Positions 12,351 to 44,370 of a DNA stretch of 64,000 nucleotides are shown here, one piece after another (position 1 is the stretch's first letter; each line of letters opens with the position of its first letter). The position numbers and the translations under genes are program-made. Source of the stretch: Ptychodera flava (taxonomy: Eukaryota; Hemichordata; Enteropneusta; Ptychoderidae); contig NC_091948.1 in assembly GCF_041260155.1 (NCBI RefSeq), positions 6,014,001 through 6,078,000 on the forward strand, written 5' to 3'. A model generated the notes under the pieces. It had not been told where the DNA came from. It ran no database searches and saw nothing but the letters and a program-made list of their open reading frames with translations.

Positions 12351-14054
12351 CACTTTCTCATGAAATAATAGTCGAATTTGTGATAATCATTCGTACAAAA
12401 GTTTGGTGTTGTAAAATTTTAACTTTTCACTTCCTTTCAAAAAATAAACCATATATAATTTGATAAATAACCCCACCATCGCTCACGATCTCCCTGGTCA
12501 TGGGCATACGTACGACAAAGTGCTGCCCCAGTGATCATACCTTACATTGCCCAGAAGGCTTTGATCTCAGCCGATCGAGATAAATTTGTTTATTTAAGGT
12601 AGGCACCTATTGACACTTAGGCCTGTGACATCAGATCTTTTATAATTAAGATATGAGTGTGTCACGTACGCTACAAGAAATTCCGACCACAACGATCTCC
12701 ATTTTCATTTATTCACAAAACAACACAATATGCAGTTTTATTTTAATTTTGGTGTATAAAATGCTTGCCATGGATGTTTACGTTGGAATTAAATTCAATA
12801 TTACAATATTTTACCCATTTTTCTACATATAAATTAAAGGTATATGTACTTATGGTCATAAAACACAAAAAACATAACGATGTTACAGTTTTGGTAAAAA
12901 TACCAGAGTTTCTGTTCCAATGCACATAATCACATGAAATAACTTGTGAAAGAAAGGTTAGGTATTCTGCAATAAAATATGTAAGCTAAAAATTCCACAA
13001 TTTTAACACTGTGTTCCAAAAAACATTTTGAAATTAAGTACATTTTGAAGTGAAACAGCATAACGCTACTTTTTACAGTTTTTAAAGGCATTTTTGTGGA
13101 TGTACAACCAAACCTGCACAATATATGCAATATTTCTTTATGTGACCAAGTTAGATACAACTATTACTATTTATTAGAAACAGATAAGCAATATAATATC
13201 AGTCTGAATAGCAGATATATGTCCATAACAAATGAAAATCATCTAGCGCACCCTGATTGTGACTGACCCGTATACATGTAGCACAGTCCCTCTACTATAA
13301 ATAGACTGTGACTATACACATGTATTGGTAGATACCAAACTGGCCACTACTACCTCCATGTATATACTTTGTAATGCTTCCAGTCTACCATCTAAGAAAG
13401 GACACAACCAATATAAACATGATTAACTTCATAGACCATCAAAAATCAGTGTGTAGCATCAGCATAGACCAGAAATCTTCATTATTAATGGCATGGTGGA
13501 GTTTTATTAATTTTAGTGCAGCATTAGACTGATAGAGGAGCAGTTACATCGGCCTACAGATCACCGTACCTGTGGACATGCATGCTATACTGAAATTAGT
13601 AAAAGTTATGAATGAGTAATCATCCCAATAATTAGAGAGGATATGAAAAAGAATGGCTTCACTGTAGTCTCTCTAAAATTTGTAATGAATACCCCTGTAT
13701 TTGTTACCACACACAGACATGCAATTACTGCATGGCGTACTATAATGCTGTAGGACACAAACTAGTACTATACCAAATGACATATGGTAGTTATGTAGGG
13801 AATATAACATGCCGGCTAAAGCTCCTGGTGCCAATTCTGTGTTCAAATTCTAAAATCATCAAAAAGAATCTTTTCTCTTTGCAATATTACAGTGACAATA
13901 TATTATCATTGTGTATGGACCTCTACTTGGTAGGGTTTAAAAGCAGAGAAGCCATATTTTTATAGGTTTAAAGAAAGAATTCAACGAAATCGGAAAAGAA
14001 TGTGCAGTTAATATGTATATACATTAATTTCAGATACCAACTGTTTGACGTGCA
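12351..14054. other. AT-rich intergenic / UGDH 5' intron, no coding exon seen
   Basis: No frame here resembles a protein family, and no clear repeat family was recognised. It is probably the 5' flank or an untranslated-leader intron of UGDH copy 1. Confidence 0.4.
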
Positions 14055-33148
<19,094 letters not shown>

Positions 33149-34898
33149 GCCAGCCGTTCGACCTACACTGAGTACCTGTTTTAAGAATGATCAGCTTAAG
33201 CCTAACTTTTAACTGCCATTCTAGTCTCGGTGTACAATCTGAAAAAGAAACAGTGCCATGTATTAGAGTTTATCATCTTTCTCTATCAACTAGGGACCAA
33301 ACAACATAAAGATATTGTATGATTCAAACAACCTAGATAGGATTATTACAAAAAATATTTCCAGAACGTTTAATGAAACACAAAAGCAGAAAACCTGGAG
33401 AGTTCCACAGTCATATATCTTGGCTTTTTCATAAAAGATTTACCTATCGAATGAGATAAAGAATTATTATCCAAACTTTTGTTGCCATATCCACAGTTTT
33501 CACATTTCATTCATTTATTTAATATATTTATTTATTCATGTCAACATGGAATGAATGGTAAGAATTACTGCAGTAAATCTCCGTCTGAGCAGGCAAGGCT
33601 TAACAGTATGTACAGAATTCATGAGTGGTTGTCATGGTATCACCGTAACACTGCCTCATTGATGCAAATCATTCCAACCTTGAATTAGTAGCTCACAGGT
33701 TTACCTCGATAGTGTGATTTCAGCCGCAGTGAAATGCACCTTTGTACTTACAAGAGCCTTTTTTCAATAGTGTCAAGGTATTACATTACAGCTACAAAAG
33801 TTCTGCCACAAACTTTTCATCACTGTTTCAACGGATAGTGATGCACACTTAATTACATTTTACATTGTCATGGCTACTGCCTATCAGCATCGGCTGATTC
33901 CTGCAAGACATTGGGAAGAGAAAATCATAAAAGTATCAGAAAGAAAATAACTAATTGTGAATGGCATGATACCAGTGTCACGATCATGAAAGTCTTGAAG
34001 CCATTTTACTCCAAATGCTGGCATATTTACACATCAGTCTCACTAAATGTTTATTTGCTTTACCTTTAATATTTTTCAGTTTTAAAATACACTGAACCTG
34101 AATTTTACTGTATTTTTTTGTGGTAAAGGTTTCCATTTTGTCATGTATTAGCCAGTCAAAAGGGATTAGGCATTTGTCAAACAGCTGCAACTCTACATTT
34201 TTCCAATTATACGATCGCATCATGTCAAGCAGTTTTGTAATTGAATGTGGAGTGATCCATTGATCTATGAATTGCAAAAAGAACTTGCCTTTACTGAGAT
34301 CGCCATTGCAAGACACACTGAGGCCTTTAGTTTTTGTGTATTCATGTGTTCTGCTAATCCTGAATCAATTATGTCTCCTGTATAATTACATTTACCAAAA
34401 TTGAATGATAATTCAATAATATGGCAATTATCCTAAAGAGATTAAGTAAACCCTGTAACTTTTAACATAGCACCATCAAAGACGGCTTAGTACCCTTCTT
34501 TTTATAATACTGTTCAATTTATATATGTGTGTTATTTTTTCCATATTGCAATTTTTACATGTTAACTTTGTTTTTATACTTTTTAGACAGACTTTACTTT
34601 GCTACAGTCTCTTTGATTAAGTTTTATACTAACTGCCACAAAAGTAATACTTAAAAAAAATTAAGGTCTACAAATGCGGGAATTTCTCAATTTGATTTAA
34701 ACATTATTTATATATGTGACAATTTCTATTATCAAACCTGTAATCTGCCCATGTGTGCCATTTGTAAGGCTTACAACCTCCGTCATAATCCCTTAGAATA
34801 TATGTTGGTTGCATGCAGGATTCACAGCTGGGTCAATCCTCCTGATCATCCATGGTTCATCTTGTCTTTTTTTGATTAGTGTAATCTTTTTATGTATA
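33149..34898. other. UGDH copy 1 3' flank, no further gene seen
   Basis: The start is probably the UGDH 3' UTR. No convincing coding exon or named repeat was recognised; longer open frames here have no family resemblance. Confidence 0.4.
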
Positions 34899-35049
34899 GG
34901 ATAAAGCCCGAGTACGAGGGCTCTTCTGGTATATAAAGTCCAACCCAACGATAAAATGTCGAGGCCGCAGGCCGAGATCTTTTATCGTAGGGTTGGACTT
35001 TATATACCAGAAGAGGCCGAGTACGAGTACGAGTACGAGGGTTTTATCC
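34899..35049. repeat. 151-bp near-perfect palindrome
   Basis: The left arm GGATAAAGCCCGAGTACGAG... through GTCCAACCC pairs with the right arm GGGTTGGACTTTATATACC... through TTTTATCC. About 55 bp per arm surround a ~20 bp centre. The right arm has extra GAGTAC triplets. It resembles the core of a foldback MITE. Confidence 0.8.
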
Positions 35050-37021
35050 GACTTAAAAACTATCGCCCCTAACTGATATATTTCGTTTTCAATGTGTTTA
35101 CATCAACCATCCCCTTTGTCAATGTAACAGTTTAGGATATGAATTAAAACTTTTATTTGTGAAATAGCCTTCCAATGTAATGGAACATCCTATAAATGCC
35201 CTAGGGCACATTAGTTTATGTTTGTACCACAGCAGATTTTGTGTTGCAGCTGGTTTCCGCTGTGTTACCAAATTTGAATATTAAAACATACCAGATGTCT
35301 ACAGAATATGACATGTTCACTTTTGATTGGACAGTACTTTACTATGGCGCTGTCATTCGTTTCTGGAATTTGGTGACCAAGGCTTTACGAGTAGATAAAA
35401 CACCCTGAATTGAGCACTCTGATTGGTCAATCAACAGTAGATAGTTTTTATGTACATTGTATGACCTCCCTTTGCCTCCATGCCAGTTTCCAACTCTACC
35501 CATGGCATCATCATGGTACAATGAGGCTCAGTGAAATTATCCTGTAGTTGCTGAGTCAACTCTTTTTCACATAAATATACGTACACCAGCACACAGACAT
35601 ACTATGCTATGCAAATGCATGGGTTAAGCAGGTCATAACAGAGCAGGAAGCGTTTATACTCAGTTACACCCGTGGCCACTGTACTGTTGATTATTAAAAC
35701 CTACTTGAGTACAGTCAGAAATGCTTTTCATATACAGACAAAACAGACCCCACCAAGGGTTGTACATGAGAGCTAGCGAATCGGCACCCCGCGTTAAAAA
35801 TTGAGACACAAGATATGACTGCTATTCATTAAAACCTCTACACAATAATTAGTTTATTGAGGCAACACAATTTTATTAGATCACTGCTATAGAATCACGC
35901 AAACTTGTGTGTCCGGTGTAGACAGTGTGTCTGGGGAAATTGAAATCAACTGTACTGATTTTCATACTATTACAAAGTTGTCTGAACAAGACTTGTACAT
36001 GGACCAGTCAGTAGTGTTAAATTTTATCTCATGTTTGAACACATAGTGCCGATTTTACAGCCCCGGATAGAGCTACATTTGCCTTTGTACAAACAGAATT
36101 TCTGACTGCATTAAGTGGGCTTAATCAACAGTAAAGTGGCCACAGCTGAAGAGTTCTTAGAGCATTCAACACTTCAGCCACAGTTTGCCAAATAGTTTCA
36201 ACAAGTATGCTCACAGGCTTCGCATTCACTTCCAGCAATCTTATTTTGTGATACCAGTCACTGAATTCCACATCATGAGGATTTCAAACCATGTTGAGCA
36301 TTTTGCTTGGGATTGGACTATAGCTGTGAACATGCTTCAAACTTTCAGCCTTTTCCGTTCAAGAGTGATCGACAAACAAATGGAAGCTGCCAAATGCATG
36401 TCACCCAAATGCATGCCATCTCAGTTTTAATTCCTTTGTGCTACCTCAATGCTTGTGTAATTCGAAAAACTAAAGCTTGTTCCCTGTAAAGAGGAGTTAT
36501 TTATTCACAGTAGCATACCACCAAGCTTACATCTGTCAACTACAACACTAACTCCCTAGCAGATTAAACAAGTGTAACTGTGACGATTGTTGTTTGCCAT
36601 GCTCTTTGGACTAGTCTCTATGGAGATAATCTGAACACATTGAGACATTGCAGAACATTCATCCTGAGTGGATCAATGGAAACAACTCCGGAATCTGGAA
36701 CGAAGTGTATTTTGTACACTATTTTGATCTCTATAGTAAATTCTACTACCATAACTTTGAAATAATACGATATTTATATGTATATATATCCATATTATTG
36801 TAAGTATATCTCACCATTTCACTGTCCATCTATTTTTTTAAATTCAATATTTCTGTAAATGTATACATTTTTTAAGGGCCTTTATTTGCATTTTAGATCA
36901 TAAGTTTGCAGAATTTTATGTTGTATTTCCACGCTTAGTTTTCAAAGCTGTTATCCACCTGGGCAAGTGAAATGTGATCTTTTTCAAACTGTGTGTATTC
37001 TTTATGTTCTCTCAACTATTT
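35050..37021. other. Intergenic between UGDH copies, no gene seen
   Basis: AT-rich sequence without a supported exon. A pair of AAAACTATC/GATAGTTTT words at ~35057 and ~35437 may mark the edges of a larger repeat around the palindrome, but this is weak. Confidence 0.35.
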
Positions 37022-37104
37022 GTGGTACCATCTGGGCAGGATGGTATTCCTGGTACCATCTGGGCAGGATGGTATTCCTAGTACCATCTGGGCAGGGTGA
37101 TATT
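37022..37104 (+). repeat. Three-copy 28-bp tandem repeat
   Basis: The unit GGTACCATCTGGGCAGGATG plus GTATTCCT is repeated three times with minor changes. There are no spacers, so it is not a CRISPR array. Confidence 0.8.
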
Positions 37105-38796
37105 CAGCCAAGGCTGTAAATGCGCCATTTATACTAGTAATGGTCTGAATCATGTCATCATTTAAGGGGAAATGAAGTGTAAAACAGTAATTAGATGGAT
37201 CTTGGAATCTGTGTTTGCCATGTTTGCCTCAACTAATGTAATTTTTCAGAACTTTGAGAAGACATGTGATTGCCATTTGGTGGTTTTCAATCAATAACAT
37301 TCATCGACCAATCAGTAATATTGATTATAGAAAGTTTTAGTAACTATCAATCCACTGTAAAGTAGATTAATCAAGTGGATGGCTAGGCGTGGAAATTATA
37401 GCATAGCTAGGAGTAAACTATATTTGACCAACATCCAGAAAATAAGGTTATTCTGCAAGCCCTGTTGAAACCATTGATGGTGTCTTAATTTCAAAGTTTG
37501 ATGAACTTTAAGGATATTTTTTTCTTAATTTTAGCATTATTACAGCATTATGGTTTGAAATTGTGTTGGATATATACTTTTTATGACCTTTCAATTAATT
37601 TCTGTCCCGTTAATGTTTTTTTTGAATTTACTGCATGTGTCATTTGTGCATCTTATCATTTCAGAAATAAAAGATCTGCAAGAACAGAACTATAAATGCA
37701 CAGACATGTATCCCATCAAACTCTCTCATTGTTAAATACCAAGTTTGCATTCATCATTGTTTTTGCACAGTGTATCTGACAAAAATTTGGTTGTTTCGAT
37801 GTATTATGTGCTGAGATTTAGTGGCGTCGTTGTATTCAGTTCATCCTCCAGTCGCCCATGTCTTCATTCGAACCCAACACAACGAGAAAACACAACACCA
37901 CTCAAAGCACGTACAGGCAAATATCTTGACCATATATCTGTTTTATCATTTGTCGATAGATGGCGCTATGCAATATGCTTAAAACTATTTGACATGACAT
38001 GTCATTCCCTCCGATCGAGGGTGCTGAACGTTGAACATCTTGTCTGAAGATTGCCCAGATTCGTTTACCAATGCTGTAGTTATGTTTGTTTTAGTCGGAT
38101 GGAAACTAAATGTTTCTCTCTATAGGCTGAGATCCGATAGAGAAAAATCATACTTGTCCGACGCAGAGGAATGAGACCTGCTATGTCAGTATGAGCACAG
38201 TCACCTGTGGTCTATTCCGCTCTGCGTCTATGTGCCCCATAGACGTGTGTACATATGCCTGAGAATATGGCATATGTACAGACGTCTATCCGTCTAGCGC
38301 CTAGCGCCTGTGCTAGTACTAGTGTCGTAATTGTGATACATGTGATGAGCGCAGACGGCTTATAAACATTTTTCATTGGGACACGTCGCGATCGTGTTTG
38401 TTTAGCTGTTCAGCGTGTTAAAATTTGTTATGCGGTGCATTCTAGGACAAATCAATAAATTTGTCAATGTCAAAGTTCAATTTACGCATCAGAATGTGTC
38501 ACAAGATTAGGTTTGATGGATTTGATGTCACGGCGGTTGCTCTGATATTTGTTAACCTTGCGACGACGATAAAACTCGCAATGTCGAACAATTGTGAATG
38601 CATTTCCACAACAGATTTCGACGGCGGGCAACTTTCCCGGGATCCCTGAACTTCATAATCCAAACAGTACGTCTGTCACCATTCTCGCATCGGCCATAGC
38701 GCATCACTTTATTCTCATTCTGTCAAATTTCTAGCCACTCCGTCCCTTATAAGTCAATAAAACAAATAAACCAACAAAAACCCAAATAAATAAATA
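37105..38796. other. Intergenic between UGDH copies, no gene seen
   Basis: Contains a hairpin at 38242-38285 (GTACATATGCC / GGCATATGTAC with flanking AGACGT) and GC-richer sequence around 38100-38650. No supported coding exon. Confidence 0.35.
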
Positions 38797-39060
38797 AATG
38801 TCAGAGAAAACAAATAATTGAATAATAATTGAAATAATTGACGGAACATCACATGTAACATATTCGAAATACGACGTCAAGGTCATTACCTAATGGGTAG
38901 TGATGCTGACGTCGCATTTTGAATATGTTGAATACGTTGCAAGTATTGTTTGGTCAATTATTTAAATTCTTGATCAATTTATTGTTTTCTCTGATAGTTT
39001 TTATTTTTGTGTTTGTTTGTGTTTGTTTGTTTGTTTGTTTGTTTGTGTGGGTTTTTGTTT
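38797..39060. repeat. Hairpin repeat, GACGTC family, copy 1, with GTTT microsatellite
   Basis: Sequence from 38803 (GTCAGAGAAAACAAATAATT) to ATACGACGTCA pairs with TGACGTCGCAT... through GTTTTCTCTGATAG at 38909-38999. A (GTTT)n run follows to 39060. A related hairpin with AAAC/GGTT flanks lies at 50150-50510 within UGDH copy 2. Confidence 0.7.
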
Positions 39061-39442
39061 GCTTTTATGTAATTGTTATTCATTTGTTACTAGTTTGTTA
39101 GTTTTTGTTCGATTCGTTTGTTTCGTTCTGTGTATTTATTTGTTTGCTATATTTTGTTTGTCATCCTGGCTTCCCTGTTGTTTCCCCCTTTTTATTCCCT
39201 GTTGTTTCCCCCTTTTTCAAGTTACGCCTTGTCTACGGCGGGATAAACGCAAGCTAAGATATTCAACGAAGACCCGGTGCTTGTGATGGAGTTCATTAGT
39301 GCTGTTGGATTGCTATACTGTCGAAGAGATGCACAAAACTTATCCTGGAAAATACAGAGGAACATTTGGGTTTGTCTTTTGTGTTCAATAGTGTTAATAT
39401 GATAATTCGATAATATGAGCGAGTAGTACTCAGAGTATTATA

Positions 39443-39510
<68 letters not shown>

Positions 39511-40066
39511 TAGATAGATAGATATATAGATATAGATATATAGATATATAATAAATATTAAATTCAAGAATACATTTACGAGGTTGTAACGTTGCAGCGG
39601 CCACAGTAACTCCCCTATAAAAGGGATTGTGATACTTGGACATTGCTGCAGTGTTGGGTCTGAGCAAAACACTTTTCGTTCTCTTTGGTTCTCCCTTGCA
39701 AGGAGAAGTGAGTTAAGGCATTTTAACTTGAACTCGGACATGTTCGTGACCCCTATGTGGCCGTATTGAAATTACGTCCCTGTGGTGTTACAAGAGTATT
39801 TAAATGATTTTTTTTTTCTTCAGGAAAATGAATTAATGTATGTGAAAATGCAGTTTTGCTCACCACTTTGTATCTGTACATAATCAGTAGATTGATTGAG
39901 ACCTTCGATAAAAAAGGTGACAAGGGAGGGCAATGACATCAATTACATGTTGTATGCTCAGGAACGAACAGAAAAACAGGGAAATAGAATTGTTCTAAAT
40001 CATTGTGAAACTGTATGGAACAGTGTGAGTGAAAAAGGAGAGCCTGAGATATATATTTACGATGAC

Positions 40067-40121
<55 letters not shown>

Positions 40122-40486
40122 TAAAAAAAGAAACTGGCAGAAGTGCAAGTAATGAATAACTTTTTCTAATCTTCAGAGACACTGTACACTGTCTGCGCAG
40201 ACAAAATTTGAGTACCCTTTCGGCACACTGTACACGCTTGGCTCCTCAGAGGACTGTGAAACCTCAAATAAATAATAAATGTTTGTTGAAAAATTAGACT
40301 GTGAGACATGTACAGTATTCAAAAAGAAAATGTAATGGGTGTGGTTGATGTCATATGAAAAACGTTTCCTATATGAACTTTATTCCGCTATTGAATGATA
40401 AATACTGCGACGACTGTACAGAATGCTCAGTTCAGTAGCCGATCTCATTGAACCAGTGTGTCCTGCCCACATCTGTTACACAGGGT
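39061..40486. other. UGDH copy 2 5' flank with two microsatellites
   Basis: It holds a (TA)n/(GATA)n tract at about 39450-39545 and a (GAT)n tract at 40061-40121. The poly-Asp and poly-His frames over the latter are artefacts. TTACACAG, an acceptor-like site, lies 4 bp before the copy 2 ATG, so an untranslated upstream exon is possible; none was identified. Confidence 0.45.
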
Positions 40487-43400
40487 ATGGAAGTGACAAG
40501 GATATGTTGCATCGGTGCTGGGTACGTTGGAGGACCAACGTGCAGTGTTATAGCCATGCAGTGTCCCAAGATTCAAGTTACAGTGGTAGATTTGAGTGAA
40601 AGTCGCATTGCTGCCTGGAATTCCAACCATCTTCCTGTTAACATGGTCAGTAAGATGTAATCGTTTGACGGCCTTTCTCGGTCTATTGCAAACATAAAAG
40701 CCACCTTTTGCGCTCGTTTAATTAGTAACAAAGTGATACAATGCTGTTTTATTCACAAGAGACAATCTTTATTTTATCACGCTTATACACAGAAAGCATA
40801 AATTAAATTGGGCCACGAAATAATTTTGGCACACAATATAGTTTTCTAAGCAAAATTGACAATACATGCATGAATAAAATTATAACATTATTTCAGTTTG
40901 ACAAACTGACCTATCGCATAGCAGTCGGTAGTAAAGTATTTTTTCATTAAAGAAACAGGTGTAAAACGCCGGACCACAATTGGCTTATTAGTCGTTTAAA
41001 AGTAAAGGTGTATATATATCAGGACAATGGGTACTTGAAAAATAAGCCATTAAGGTAGAACGCGCCTCGGGGACAGAAATTCGGGCCTTCAAATTTTAAC
41101 AATTTTCTTCTTAGCTACCACTTGTGGGGGCTCATTTTGAAGCTCTTGGCGAAAGAAAAGTTTTTACCGTCTGAGTTTTTCGAAAATCGAAAATTTTATT
41201 TTTTCCCATAGAGTTAACACAGGGATGGCGGCCATTTTGAATTTCAAATATCGAGAAATCGCAAGTTATTTGTCTCTCTAGTACCAAAGTTTGCCCGGTG
41301 ACTCCTGATTTTTATTCTTGCTTTGGTAAGAGAATGGTTCAAAGTTTCACTGAGGAAAGTTTGAGCAAAAGTTTAAGTCTTTCACTTTCGAGGTGCATAT
41401 TACCTTAACAAAAATTCGCAAAACAAGTATATCTATGGAAAACAAACGTTTACTGGCTTTATCGTGATATATAAGAAATCTTAATACTGTAGGAGAACTA
41501 GTCAATAGAATTCATACTAAGGTTTTAGATCGTCGTTTCAAATAGGTTCTGGGGAAAAAAAAACATCAACCCGTATTTCTACAGTTATCATTAAATCAAA
41601 TCTCAAGTTCAGAGGATCTGAATGCTCACACGCACCAAAATCCTGGCAATTTTTGTTTTCAATGTCAAATACAACATTGCAGTATTCATCGTATGAGAAC
41701 AATGTAACAAAAAGTGAGCTTCATCTACCATCTTATTTTGAGTACAATATTGTGTACTTTTTCACTCCTCACCTCCTGTTTCGACACGAAGGAGCATAAT
41801 CACAAATGTGAATTGACATTAAGTGACTAGACACTGCTGCCCATTTCATGATATAAATAGTTTGTTATCTTGAAGGTTTTATATGAAACACGATTGGAAC
41901 TAAGTTTGGATAGTTGAATTTTCATATTTTTCAAATTTCTCAAAGTCTTAGGTGTCATATAGCTGAATATTGCAATATTACAAATTAGTTTAACTCGTAA
42001 AAATAAGTGCATAACTGAAAAAGAAAAGTAGATGAGCTTACATTTGTAGATTAAACATGACGACCTTACTTCACTATTCAAATATTACAAATTAGTTCCA
42101 ATCGTTTTATGAACGTAATTTGTGTTGATCGTATACTTTGTTGGACCAGTCAATAATGCTTCCCGTTCCATATCTATAACTCTAGCCCAATCACGACACC
42201 CCCATCCTCAAATCACTTTATATCAGAGAAATAAAAAACTTCATTAACTTCATAACTCAATTTTTTGCAACATAAATAATTAGCCCTCAAGACAGCACGT
42301 TTACACGATCTGTTACCATCCATGTTTACAAGTCTATTCCAGTATCTGATCATATTGATCAAATGCCATGCTTTTGGTAAAAAACAACCAGTTTCTCCCA
42401 CTGCTGCTGAATTTGGAGCTGTAAAGTTGTGAACAACCAGGAAAAATATTTGCGCTTTAATCTGGATCTTCTCGCACTTTGCGAACAGCGGAGCAGTAGT
42501 CCATTATTGGTACTACTCAGTAAAAGTCGACTTCTGAGACGCTCACATGGTAGTTGTAATGATAGTTTTGAAAAGGAAACTATAATTTGAGTATGCAAGG
42601 TCATTACTGAATTGATCGGTGAGTGAAGAAGCAACGTCAGCAGCTACACATTGCGGTTGCTGTACTGGTTGTGATTCCAAGAAAGAGAAAGTAGATTTGC
42701 ATTAACCTTTCGTGTAAAAAGTTTTCCTTTGTTGGTCTTTCATGGGTGAGAACGCCGATGTTGACTGATGTATTCAGGTGTTAGTTTGTGGTAAACATTA
42801 CCTCTTCCTGTATTATCCTATCTTCTCTTATCTTGTGTTGCGTTGTTATTTTAACGCATGACATGTGTCTGTCGCACATCACTTGAATCTGAAATATAAA
42901 GCACCAAAGAAACTAAAATACCAAGGCATTAGCGTCATTCTGTCGTACTCTGTCAAGAACAGCTCTTGTTAAGAATTGAGTGGATGATCATTATGTTCGG
43001 AACATACTGACCACGATACAGTTCTAAGACATGAAGACAGAAACACAATCAGACAGGTACATGGACTTCTGCTTTGCTGTTCGAAATGTTATTTATTTCG
43101 AATGCGCTATTTCAATCTATCCTTTTACCCGTCTGTCTATCGAGTTATATGTAAGTAAAACGTACTGTCTGACATATGACCATGTACGTCTATGATATAA
43201 CAGAATCAAGGATAACTTGTATTTATTTCTATATTTAGTTCTTCATCTATTTTTTCATTTATTAATTTATTCCGTTACAAGTAGGGACCAGTATTGATCC
43301 ATCCATCAATCCATTCATTCACCCATGCACCCATCCATCCATCCATCCATTTATTTATTCATTCATTCATTCATTCATTCATTCATTCATTCAAGCCTGG

Positions 43401-44284
43401 CTTAGACGAACTGGTACTCAAGTGTAGAGACGAAAACCTACATTTTTCAACGGATGTAACGTCAGAAATCAGAAAGGCTGATCTTATTTTCATTGCTGTC
43501 GATACACCGACCAAACCGTTTGGTTTGGGAAAGGTGAGATATTTCTCCTTGACGTTTATTTTCTATCAAAGAATATAAAAGCCATCTGATCGCACGAGGG
43601 CTTTGTAGCTCAGACGATTTCATTCTTGATTTTAACTTGAAGCATATAATTTTAGCGATATTTTGTTGGGGGTTCGTTTTTTCGCACTGTTTCACCAGAG
43701 CTTAAAAAGAGGTTGTTCGGTAACGAGCTGAAAAACTAGTACGGAATTGCCCATTTTTGTTGCTGATGAAGTACTTGCATACTGTTGAACAATGGTATAG
43801 CACACCACTACTTCGCTCGCCAAGGGTATTTCTTCGGACCGTGCGGACCGGACGATGAGGACACCGTGACATACCTGTAATCCAGATGAGCCAGATGGTG
43901 CTTTTCCATAGCGATTATGCTATTTATTTATTTATATATTTATTTACTTACTTATTTTAATCATATTTATGCTGGTTAGCTCCCTCAGTCTCAGAGACCA
44001 GTGAGTGCCAGTGAAAAATGAAAAAAGTAAATAACAATAAAAAGGTACGGAATTATAGCATCGAACAAGTATTGATAGGATTGATACCAAGTTGTCGTAT
44101 CGTTGATTTAGGGACTGGTCAGTTTCTTTGGCCTGGGGGGCGGTGGATTATTTTTTGTCGACGTCAAAAAGTGGCTGACCCCCCCCCCCTATTCCAAATT
44201 TTGAAAACAGGGTGACCCCCCCTATTCCAAATTTCGAAAACAGGGTGACCCCCCCCGCCCCGCACGCGACATAGGTAAAACAAA

Positions 44285-44370
<86 letters not shown>

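Noticed and set aside
37022-37104. Regular 28-bp repeat that could suggest a CRISPR array
   Set aside because: Units abut without spacers, only three copies, and the context is an animal genome.
39896-40159. Open frame with a poly-Asp run (and poly-His on the other strand)
   Set aside because: It is the (GAT)n microsatellite read in frame; no family resemblance and no splice context.
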